Made by a program: the position numbers and the translations under genes. This document shows positions 30,101-41,300 of a DNA stretch of 64,000 bases, one piece after another. The notes beneath the pieces are model-generated. The model worked only from the letters and a program-made list of their open reading frames with translations. It made no database searches and was not told the DNA's origin. Source of the stretch: Aphrocallistes beatrix (lineage: Eukaryota > Porifera > Hexactinellida > Sceptrulophora > Aphrocallistidae); assembly GCA_963281255.1 (NCBI GenBank), contig OY725506.1, positions 663,001 to 727,000 of the forward strand, given 5' to 3'. Position 1 is the stretch's first letter. Every line of letters begins with the position of its first letter.

Positions 30101-33100
30101 TGGTTAGTTACGAATGAACTGAATTCGGAAGAAATGAGAAAAACAACACTTTTCAAGGATTATCGTTACATCGCTTAATTAATTATAAGCGTTGTACTTA
30201 TAAGTGACAGCAAAAAAGGAAATAAACCAAACAAGAAACTATTCACACAAAACGAAACGGATTTTAAACACTACCGGTATTTGTAGGTAAAAGTATTTCT
30301 CAATGAAATATGCGATTCAGCTACTGAGGATACAATTACACGCAGAAACGAGCAGACGTGAAATGATTAAACGGAGTTTCCATAGACTACATACATACTT
30401 GTGGAATCTTGTTTACTGGCTTGTTTAAACTCATGAACTTCGCACCCAAAATCTGATAATAAATTGTAATAGGAATTAGTCATTGGGAAGTGTAGGCTTG
30501 ATAATTACAGTCAAATCATCCTAATACAATCATAAACATTAAATCGAATTTAATCAAAACAGCTTAATTATCCGTATAACCTACGTAGATTGATATCGTG
30601 TCTTAAGTTTTGCTCCAAGTATTTTCTAAGCGACGATTTCTAATCAAAATATCTTAGGAATGTTACTTTTTACAAATGTTAGCAGTCTAGGCAGAATGGA
30701 ACTGCATTGAATCAACTCCAGGTGCAACGGCAGAATCAGCGACAATCAATTTATGCTGCGATTATTAACCTTAATTGGACGATAGCATCATTGTAAGAAT
30801 TCTCATTCGCATCCTAACAATACCAAATGACTCCGTAGTCAAAAGGTTGTGTGAAAATGCTCATAATTGAACTGGTCGCTGTACTGGCTTAATCTTTCAA
30901 TATAGTTCATACTCTCAGTTTTATCAGAAATTCCATTTGGAATGGCTATCTCCTTTTCGCTGTAAGATAAGTTGAATTCTATTAATAAACCCATACAAAA
31001 CAAGCTATAAAATACTCACTTGTGTATCTAAAATCTTGCTAAGATCTGTGTCGACATATTCGAACACGAAACAGAGTCTGTTAGTCACATGGATGATGTC
31101 ATGGAGGGTTACGATGTTGGAATGCTTGAGTCCTTTGAGTAGAGAAGCTTCTCTGATAGCCGTGAAGGGTGCTCCCTCATTCGGATTGAGTTTAATTTCC
31201 TTAAGAGCTACTTTCTGTCCAGTTCTCACCCATATTCCTTTATAGACCGTAGCATACGAACCTTGTCCCAAGAACTCTAGCTTCCGATACCCTTCCAGCT
31301 TTTCGGTGGAGGAATATTGGCTGGCACATGAATGCCGTCTCCGTCGACGATAGAGAGGGTATGTCCCTCCTGACGGGGGCGTGTTCCCACTGAGCCCTCT
31401 CGGACCCTCGGGCTAAATTAAAAAATAAAAGTAAATTTCTGTTTAAGCATGAAACCCATTTGAAACGTATCTTTACAAATAAAAATGGAATTTTGAAACG
31501 ATATAAATCAGGGCTGGTGCTACTGATATAGTCTTAACCGGACCAATTATCAAAAGTGTTCCGATTGGTTCATTAAAACAGGACCACTTCTAAACCGTGG
31601 AGCCGGTGCTGTAACTTTATAAATAAATTTAGTTAATTCTGTTCTCAAGTCTCACAAAGAATTATCTAGCTCTTCCATACGCATATGCCTTAAGTTAATA
31701 ACTCTTAAGCGCTCTTATGGACAGTCATTTGAAATATCTGTCAGCGTTTCAGATTTATTTGAATTTAATCAGCAAAATATGGGATCATAAATACCAGAAA
31801 ATATATCCGCAGATTCATTCATATGGTATGGTGGAAATAGTTCGAACCAAAACCGGAAATAGTTCGACTTTCCCAAAAAGGAAATAGTTCGAATAAAAAA
31901 CACCATTAATCCTAATGATAAAAAGTCGAACTATTTCCTAAATCCGCAATTCGAACTATTTCCTTTTTCGAAAAGTCGAACCATTTCCGCATTACCATTC
32001 ATAGATGGCCTGCGTCATCTGCGTTGGCAAGAGTTCATAGAGCCTTCACGAGTAGAAATAAATTGATTGGAAAATAATCATTTCAGGTTTAATTAGGAAA
32101 AATCCAGGATTAGATTGAGATACGAGAGAGCGCGTAATAGCATTCAGATGCTTAGATAGACAAACTCAGATGCTCTACAGATTCGGAGTGTGATGATAGA
32201 TGAAAAGTGGACATTTTTTAGTCAATTAGGGTGAAATGCAAACGAAATCAAATATTTTCTAGCCTATTAGAGTCAATAATGTTTTATATTGATCCGCAAA
32301 ATAGGACAGACAAAATATGTTCTCAATTTTTTTCGAATTAAATCATCATAAAAATACACAATTTTATCAGAATTCATAAGAATTCATTTTCAAAACTTGA
32401 TTGATAGATCGTAACACACAAAATGATTGGTTCAATCAAAGCTAATAAGTGCCTACCTGACTGATAGAAGAGGATTTAACTTTCTGCCCCACGGCGAATT
32501 CTAGCGGATCCGTGGTGTCGCACGCGATGGTAGACACACTGACACTCATCTCAGAGGTCCCCTCCAACAGATGCTGCTTCAAGTCGTGCTTCTGCTGACT
32601 GCGAGGAATTCGTCCGTTCGTCTCTAGCCCTGTCACACTCTGAGACTTCGTGAGCCAGCCACTGCTAGCTGAGGAAGGGAGGACCCCACGAGTCAGTCTT
32701 AGCCTGTCGTGAGAAGGAACAGGTGCGGAGCACTTCGACTTTAAAGGAGAATCATTCAGATCTGCGGAATGAAAGTAATTCATATTAGTTCGTGAATTCA
32801 TTCAGAATATACTTATACATTAGACAATATTTTAAATACTCACCAGATATTGTGTCAGATGGGTCGATGGGCTCTCTCGAATCCTCTTTGAGGGCTGGGA
32901 AACCGCTGGAGGTGTAAGGGGACCCCTTGGATGCCAGAAGTCCGGAGGGGGAATGACTTTCGGTTCGAGTAAGTTTTCGAAAAGATCCGGAAAATCTCCG
33001 CTTCAACTTTTTTAGTCTCCCTCCACTATTTTCGTTTCCGTTTCCGTTCGTATTAGAGTTCGAATTGGATTCAACTTGAACTTTGAAACTCTGAGATCTT

Positions 33101-33483
33101 CCTCTAAGGACAGTTCCATCGGGAGGGTTATTCATCTTGCTAATGGAACTCCCCTTCCTCAGCCGAGGAAGCCTGATATGTCCAGACAGTAGTCTCGTTC
33201 TGCTGAAAAGATTCTTGCTTTCCTTCCCTTTATTCATTTCTTCCTCGATTTCGAATATCGGCGCTGAGTGAGGCACAAGTGTAGAATGAGAGCGTCTATG
33301 CAGTGGTCGTAGTACTGACTGGTTTTTATAGTCCAACGCTATAAACTGACTTTGGGGTACTATGGTGTCAAGAGGACTAACGAATCCGTTCTCGTGTGCA
33401 TTTTCAGCAAAGAACGGTGATATTTCTGTGTGCACTGGGAAAGATCTTTTGTTAAAGAAACTAGCACTAACTGCTGTGGCCAT
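27139..33483 (-). CDS. CDK14: PFTAIRE-type cyclin-dependent kinase (CDK14/15 group), six exons, complete
   Basis: Exons: 33483-32844, 32761-32457, 31412-31020, 28916-28716, 28412-28177, 27370-27139 (stop TAG). All phases agree, giving 668 aa. Residues 1-355 are a Ser/Arg-rich, probably disordered N-terminus with basophilic phosphorylation-type motifs (HRRSHST, RRFSGSF). The kinase domain starts near 357: glycine loop GQGSYATV (364-371), VALK Lys386, the diagnostic PFTAIRE helix (397-403), HRD 476-478, DFG 496-498, then [18 protein letters not shown] and [20 protein letters not shown] CDKs pair with cyclin Y at the plasma membrane and act in Wnt signalling and cell cycle; that is family knowledge. 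CDK14 versus CDK15 cannot be decided. The start is the ATG at 33483, first Met of the long exon. Confidence 0.94.
27495..27645 (+). repeat. TIR element family A, copy 4 (CDK intron)
   Basis: Contains CTAACTGTCCCGTTTTTCCA, TTCAACGCCGCATCCCG and CACGGCTCAAGCTGCCATG, colinear with other family A copies. It lies in the kinase intron 27371-28176. Confidence 0.65.
28917..31019 (-). other. 2.1-kb CDK intron
   Basis: The longest intron of the kinase gene, splitting DTQ from DHGINSKQ in the N-lobe to C-lobe hinge region. Two plus-strand open frames around 29271-29718 show no domain or codon signal and are probably chance. No repeat-family copy recognised. Confidence 0.6.
31825..31996. repeat. Palindromic MITE family I, copy 2 (CDK intron)
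   Basis: 172 bp from GGTATGGTGGAAATAGTTCG to AACCATTTCCGCATTACC. The ends are inverted repeats, and internal arms repeat AAAAGTCGAACTATTTCC. It is flanked by ATTCATA on both sides, offset by one base, probably a target duplication. Nearly identical in length to 38666-38837. Confidence 0.8.
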
Positions 33484-33709
33484 CAAATCTCAAATTCAAT
33501 AGATTATCAATTCAGAACTAAATTTCGAGCAGACTGAGTGACTGAGGATTGCAATTACTCTCTACATTACACAGAATCAAATTGTTCTTATAAAAGAAAT
33601 CTTGGACAGAAAGCGTTGATAAGAAAGCTGGAGGACTCGATTATACTGACTAGGGATCTATGCAGTAACCTATTACAGATTCAAATTTAAGTGCTTCTTT
33701 CTGCATATA

Positions 33710-33866
33710 CAATAGAACTCAGTTAGTACTCGGGATTATATTATAAGACGTACTTCGGCTTAGTACGTACCATTTCTCTGAAAATTCATTGTACGTACTT
33801 ACGGATAATACGTACTTTTTTTCCGCTTCCCGGATGGGTACATCTTATCCGAGTTCTCCTGTATTA
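33710..33866 (-). repeat. MITE family C, copy 2 (inverted)
   Basis: Reads ATAGAACTCAGTTAGTACTC at one end and CTTATCCGAGTTCTCCTGTA at the other, with the TACGTACTTACGGATAATAC core of family C. Confidence 0.75.
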
Positions 33867-34556
33867 TGATTATAATTACGTACGTATATCTGCCTATGAA
33901 GAGTGAAGCTAGCTACTCCAGGTGTTCTCTCCTTATTCAAGTTATATCCATGGATGGCCGTCGTAATCAATTCATTCGAAATTTTATGGGCAGTAAGAGG
34001 CATTGATATTCTTTATACATTCAGTAGCGAATTAAACTCCTTGTAAGGATCAAAGGAACATATGGACCCCTCTGAAATAATCGGTCCCCCCCTCGTCCTT
34101 ATACGTATTTCGATTAATGGAAATTTATCAAAACCATAGATAAATGATAAAGTTTGAATCTAAGTATTCGCATATTATTAGCTCTGGTTTTTGTTCACAA
34201 AACGGTTGCTAATAATTATGCGAACTCCACTGCATTTATTAAAAGGTTGAAAATTTTTGCGCTTCTTCCATTTAATTTTTTTAGGCAACTAACCTAATGT
34301 CTGCCGAATAGGACAATTTTGAATATTTTTTATTTGCGATGGTTGGCAAGGAAATTCTCCTTTCCCACCCTCCTGTATAAGACGCTGGAAATGGCCATGT
34401 TCATAAAATCCGTAATAGCACAATATACATCAGATAAGAATTCTGGTTAGTTCCCTCAAGGATCAAACTTAATTTCAGCAGAATTGTAGTTTCCATATTT
34501 GTCAACAATCAATTGTTTGTTGAGTCTACAGGGTTATGAGGGGTAATTAGTATTCA

Positions 34557-34752
34557 TGCATGCCAATCGTCCCATTTTGACGTGACGCCCGTCTTTATTA
34601 CTCTTCTATTGCGCCAATTTTCTCGTGTGTCCGTTTTTACATTAATCTCATTATGTACCAGGGTTTATTCATGTATGATGCTGTTCTATTGCATCCCGCC
34701 ATATCCCGTGAAGTTCAACACTGCGTCCCGCTTCCGTCATGGCTCAAAGACG
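34557..34752 (+). repeat. TIR element family A, copy 5
   Basis: Starts ATGCCAATCGTCCCATTTTG and includes GAAGTTCAACACTGCGTCCC and ATCATGGCTCAA-like sequence; the right terminus is degraded. Confidence 0.6.
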
Positions 34753-34859
34753 TAGGCTCCGGTAGGGTTGGTGGGACCATGGACTTGTATCACAATAATT
34801 TGTTGAAGGAATTATCTTCCATTAGCCATGACACGATTGTCCAAAATGTCCCTAGCAAT

Positions 34860-35201
34860 CAGGGACGGTCACAGGAATTTTCCAAACCTGGGCAATGCGG
34901 GGCCAAAGAAAAAAATCTGGGGCCCTTACTGTGATTATGGCTTAGGTGGTCGAATGAAATTCGGGGCCGCAAAATCAAACTCGGGGCAAATGTCCCGGAT
35001 GCATCCCCCTGGGACCGTCTCTACCATAGCCGCCGAACCAGGGGGGCTCAAGCTCCCCCCCCTGGAATCGAAGATGGCCCATAGACGCAATACAAATTTT
35101 AGGGCTGAGCCCCCCTAGAACGCCAAAATTACCCTTAGATTTCGAAAAGTTCGGCGTCCCTGGCCCCCGCTACCAATCCTCACCCTGAGTCTACGCCCCT
35201 G
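34860..35201. repeat. GC-rich hAT-like non-autonomous element
   Basis: About 340 bp starting CAGGGACGGTCACAGGAATT and ending GAGTCTACGCCCCTG, so the complement starts CAGGGGCGTAGACTC, a style of end common in hAT elements. Inside are runs such as GGGGGGCTCAAGCTCCCCCC. It stands out sharply from the AT-rich surroundings. No target duplication recognised. Confidence 0.5.
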
Positions 35202-35321
35202 TGATAAAGTTGGAATGTATGTATGTTCTACTTCTATGTGGAATACCGAGAAACATGGAGAACCTGCCTACGCCAAGTATGAGGAAAATATGCATTCCTA
35301 CTACCCAGTCTTGTCGTTTAG

Positions 35322-38300
35322 ATGTCTGCTTCTACGAACAGACTTGAGATCGAGTTTCCTGAAGAAATTCAGACATTAGAATTCTGTCCCTTCCTACAAG
35401 GGAAAGATATTTTGAATGTTTGTGGGCAAAAGAAATTTTACATTCAGCAACTGAAATTCAAGGTATAATAGTATTTACTAACTTCTTCATCGAAACATTG
35501 AAATAAGGGGGTTCAAATGATTTTAATTAATGAAGTACCTCCAATATTCAAAAGACTCAGTACCTTGTATTGTTAGATATAATTATCACTACACTACTGC
35601 CTGTATGAGCATATTAATTCAATAGTAATTGTAATCAATTTAATATATTAGTGCACTAGTCATAATTAATAATACAATCAGTTTGAAATATACTAGTAAT
35701 TATATATAAGAATCTGTACAGAGCATTACTACTAGCATCAAGATTGTGTATGTATTTGCTCTCTACCAAATCTCATTTTGTTATAGGAAAATTTGACTGG
35801 AGAAAAAGGCCTGAAAGAAGCGCTGAGTGTCAAGGATCTGCTGGTAGTCTTCCACGGGAGAGATATCAACCATGTTGCTTGGAGTCCGAATACTACCTTG
35901 GCTCACATTCCCAGATGTCTAGAGTAAGATGTTCAACTCTTATTATATATATATTTCAGTTCTAATAGTCTTACCTACCTAATTCAGTTGTTTCACTTAT
36001 GGACGCTCGCTCCATTTAACTATTAATTATTTTATGTACCTTCTGATGCCCCCCCCCACTCCCCATTCAAACCCCCATGTATCAAGAAGTTAAGGGGCCT
36101 GTTCATATTTCTCATAGAAAGCATTACTACACTTGACACTATTTTTAGAATATCACCTGCACAGCTCTTAGCACTTACCATAGCATTCTATACACTGTAT
36201 GGAATGCTATGTACTTACATACATTTTTAGAGAACAACAAAGCTACTGTTATTAAGTCGAATTTGGAGAAATACTTAGTTTATTTAGCATTAATAGCCGT
36301 ATGGAATATATTTAATACAAATCCTTGCATTAGTTCTAGTGCGTATGGATGGCTGATTTTAGTGCAGCTCCTATCATAGGAAATGCATTCTGTCATGATC
36401 GACGTGCGACATCCGTTTTTCCGTCTGCTCGCTCCTGGAAATTCTATTGGACCAAACTGCACGAAATTTGGACCATATATTCCTTATATGGTGGAGATTT
36501 GAATATGGGTCTAATTTTCACACCTTTTCTCAAAAGGTGTCAAAACGTAAGAGTCAATCAGAATCCAAGTTTTAACATTACAGTTGGCTTTGACTGTATT
36601 GACTAAGAGGGATTACACTTAACTCAATGTATATAAACAACTTAGATTATAGCAGTAATTACTGCTGTAGCTATATGTGTTGATAGATAGATAAAGTAAA
36701 CAAATCTCAAAAATAGGCTGAATACTAGTGAGATGCCTTATACCAGTTTATACTTGTATTATATGTGATAAAATTTTGAAATTGAATCACAAATGTATAG
36801 TCTATTCCATATAATATCCCAGGAATGCTGATGCTATCGTTGCTATCATCTTTAATTATTCTGAATTTTCAATATATATCCATGGTTGAGTCAATGTTAG
36901 TTATTGCAAGTTTCCAAGGTCAAATGAATTGCAGTGATTGCAGTTTAGCCTAATTAGTAGAGTTCGGAATGAATTCTGCGGCTGATAAAACAAATCTATT
37001 CGTGTTGCTATTTCTGTACATCCTAAATTATAAAGAGATTGTATCAGTATTTTAATGAGATAAGTGAGGTCTCCTGCTCAGGAATTTAAAATACTCAGAC
37101 TAAGACATCTGATTAGGGCGAACGTAAAACTTTTGAAAGTGTAATGCGGTCTTGTTGCTTAGGACTATATTTGATATTACACATTCGTGTAATCCATAAC
37201 AATACTTGTAATTGCATTGTTACGAATGTAGATTCGCAGTCTCAACTCTCAATTATAAGCTGGTTTATTTCCAACTAGACATGGCAGATAACACCAAGTT
37301 CACAGTGAGTTGGATTCTAGTATTTGCGTGAAACAAGTGTTATAAATTAATTTATTATTTCAAAAGATTGCTCGATGGAATGTTTGCACAATCCTGTTAT
37401 TTGATATCATCACATCGGTGTGATAAGATGCATGACACGAATCTTATTTTGTGGTATAAATATGAATTGTTATATGTTTAAACTAGTTTGTAACTCTTTT
37501 AAGTAAAATATTATACAAAATTATGAAATATTAATATTGTATTAATGCTTCATTATTGGATTTGATCAATTTATTTCAAGATAGAACTACAGTAGAACTC
37601 TGATAAGACGTACCTCTTCGCGAAGGAATTATTAGTATGTACTATCCGTAAGTACGTACTAACCGAGTTTGTACTACATTGAAATCTATATTATAGATGG
37701 ATTTTGGTTCAGAGAAATGAGTACGTACTAAACCGAAGAACGTATTATCCGAGTACTAACCGAGTTCTACTGTAGTTCCAATTATTTCATTGACATACGT
37801 ACTTGCCAACTGTCCCGCTTTTACATGAAATTTCCCCATTATATCCCGCTTTTTTTGATTGTATAATACTTTTCTATTGCGTCCCGCCATGTCCCGTGAA
37901 ATTCAACGCTGCGTCCCGCTTTTATCATAGCTCAGGTTGGCATGTATGCATTGAGGTGATGCTATAAGTATTAACTGCTAACATGCTAGGATGTAGAAGT
38001 AGGTTTCTATTCATTTATGTCCAGACCATTGAGCTCAGAAGTCAACAAGATAGAGTGACCATAAAATAGGCGTAACAGTACAATTATACACATTTCAAAA
38101 TTAGGAAATCGGACAACATGCAGACACTATTAACGAAATAATGTTTTCACCAAACGAAGCACATCTCCTGGCTAGTGTAAGCGGTGAGTGTTTATTGCTA
38201 TTCAGAAGTCTGACATGTTTTGTATGAATAATGAAAATACTATATTATTAAAAATATGTATATAATCTATGTATCTGTAACAAATTGTTTAAAAATATTT

Positions 38301-41300
38301 TGTGAGTGAGTTGAGTAAGTTGAATAAAAATGCTTGTCATTATATCAAAAGTTGAATTTGAATCACAAATGTAAACCAGTAATCTCAATTACTCATTAGT
38401 GACACAAACATACAAAATGCCAGTCCCTGGATTCTGATTGGCGAATACATTTTGACACCTTTTGTGGAAAGGTGTGAAAATATTCATAATTTGGACCCAG
38501 GTTCAAATCTTCACCATATAAGAAATATATGGTCCAAATTTGGTGCAACTTGGTCCAATAGAATTTCCAGGAGCGAGCAGACGTACGTATGTATGGCCGA
38601 TCATGACATAAGGCATCTCCTATACTAGGAACTACACTAAAATTGCCACGAAAATACATCAAAAAGGTATGGTGGAAATAGTTCGAACCAAAACCGGAAA
38701 TAGTTCGACTTTCCAAAAGAGGAAATAGTTCGAAAAAAACCCACCATTAATCCTAATGATAAAAAGTCGAACTATTTCCTAAATCCGCAATTCGAACTAT
38801 TCCCTTTTTCGAAAAGTCGAACCATTTCTGCATTACCCATCAAAAATTCTATTTGTTTTACGGAAAATGCTTCGCAATCATGGGTGGTGATCTTACCTTT
38901 TGTTCAAACAATATTTCTGGGATGTAATCAACAAGAATTCGATCCAATAATCAATTAGAATATAAAAGCAGTGCTAAGCTTACTATGTATGTTGGTGGTC
39001 AATGATGGTAATGCATCTCTCCATTCCAGCTGTCGAGAATAATGTAGAGCTGTGTACTACCGCAGATATCGCAGTACTTCGTGCTCCACGTAGCTTGTAA
39101 TAATTGCCCAACCAATAAAAATACATTTTGGAACATGTGTTTAACAGTTGATAGCCATACAGGCATCCTGTTTCTTAAAAATAATTAAAATTCTAGACGT
39201 GAAGGAGAAGATAATGTGTATTCCCGTGCTTGATGTATCGTACATAAGTCGACATTCATTTTACAAGATTTCAAACAAAATTTTCATTTCTATGAAACTT
39301 GTTTTACGAACTATTTTCTGTAAACTCGAAGTAAACAAAATGGAAAGAATTTAATCAAATTTCTGTTGATCGAGTAATGATATCAATTTTCGGATCATGC
39401 GCAGTGTAAATATGTAAGAATTCTTTGGAGAACACGAAAACTGACCGATGCTCAAATATGTTCAAGAAGGTAGATATATAAAGATGATTGAGTTTATTAT
39501 CGAGAAGTTTTTCACAATGAAGTGTCCGTAATCGCTTTTCTAAATATTGTATTGGATTATTTTAGCGTCAAAGCTACTACTACTATAACACTTCAAATGG
39601 TGAAGAATTTGAATAGCAATATCACGGGTTCCAACTCTGTTTAATTGGGACTTTTCTATTACTGTATTTGTCCCGATGAATTTCAATTGTATTAGTGTAG
39701 TGGTTTTCAAACTTTTTTGGCTGTGGACGCTATAGCAATTTTTATATACTCTGTCACCCTCCTTTTAACCGTAATACAAAATTTCGAACTCTGTGGATCC
39801 CCTGATATCTTTTGTGGACCACTAAGGGGTCCATGGACCCCAGGTTGGGAGCCACTGTATCAGTAAAGTTTAGTAAATTATTTATAGAATGACAATACAT
39901 GAAGGGAAACCGAACATCAGAGATAGATATTGTCTTCATTGAAATCTACTCAACTATTTAGATATATTTGGTAAAAAACTAAAATGAATTATGACACAAT
40001 ACTTATTGTCCAAGTAAACGGGTATTTATTTCAACATTTTAGCACATAATTCTGAATGTTCACACATACATTATGTCAAATTGTAAAAACTAATTAGGGA
40101 TTTAGTCAATACCATTTGAGATAATTGTATAATGTGTGAACTTTCTGAATTAGGTACAAAGGAATTTGTTGGTTGAATATATTAAATTAATCATAAATTA
40201 CTTGTTTAATTAGACAGAATTCGATCAGGGATTCAGCATTACAGTCAGTTTTAAATTATTTAATTAATATGTGGGCACTAGACTTATCTCAATACGTAGA
40301 GATGTTATCATCAGAATCTGAACTTCTGGAGAATTCCCCATTAACCGATTAACCTATGTCCAGTTACAGTAGAACCTTGTTGATAGAAATACCAGGGGAT
40401 CAAAATACTTTTATTTCTCTCAAACGTCTATTAAATTTAAAGAAATTAAATCGCTATACTAAGGTATATGTCGCCCATATTGGTATGAAATCCAACTACA
40501 ATACTTTATCCGGACATTATTTCCAAATAAGGACATACCTATAATCATCGTTCTTCAAACTTTATAGATGATTACACATGCAAAATATGGGATGTCAACA
40601 CAAACCAAGAAATCTCCAAGATTCAGCTTAGATCACCTGGCATATCCGTCAACTTCCATTCAGATTGCCCAACGCAGGTAACATCGTAGTAACCCATAGT
40701 CTTAAACAGGAATACACTCTTTATTAAGTAATGCTTGGGTTTACGACATCTCAACGAGCAATTCTACTGTGTCTCTAATTGTGCATTGTAAACATTTTAA
40801 GTTCAATTCAAGAATGTTTGTAATATTGCAACATTTAGGAAGGTCGGTGTAATATACATTACACACTTCTACTGTCATAATGCAATTCCTTCTAATTTAG
40901 CTCATGATAGCGGAAGAACACGGCAAGATTGGATTCTACGATATTCGATCCCACACAGCTGTCACTTCTCTTGAGGTACCGGGTCCTCTAGGGTGTGCCC
41001 ACTGGGCTCCTAGCGAAGTGAACCTAGTGTCAGCCACTGCGGGCCATGAAGTATTCTTCTGGAACATAGCCATGTCTAGGTAGGCTTCTAACCCGGCGCT
41101 AGCAAATAGCGATTAAATTTCATAACTTTTGTGAAATTTCAAGAAGGTAATCCATATACTCTCAAACGGTTCAATCCATACTGTAACTCCTCAACTATTC
41201 CCAGAATTATTAGTAACTGTAGAAAAGTATGTGTAGTGTTTCTCTCTCCGTGATTATATGTTATCCTCCATCAACCTAAATACTTGTAGCCAGATTATAT

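Larger units (their letters stand above)
33484..35321. other. Divergent interval between CDK and NUP37 starts
   Basis: Should contain the promoters of both genes. It holds a family C MITE, a family A element and a GC-rich hAT-like element (34860-35201). No promoter motif could be assigned with confidence. A TTTAG directly before the NUP37 ATG (35317-35321) could be the acceptor of a 5'UTR intron. Confidence 0.5.

Noticed and set aside
34653-35118. Two overlapping frames of 93-96 codons upstream of NUP37
   Set aside because: They run through a family A element and the GC-rich hAT-like block; no protein similarity.
36349-36606. 85-codon frame
   Set aside because: Lies in family H repeat; the inverted copy at 38410 gives a similar chance frame.
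39629-39688. Possible family D remnant (CAACTCTGTTTAATTGGGAC)
   Set aside because: Too short and diverged to separate from chance, though the resemblance to family D arms is noted.
40366-40545. Possible MITE starting ACAGTAGAACCTTGTTGATA
   Set aside because: Only one CAGTAGAAC-type end is recognisable; no matching right end or second copy found.
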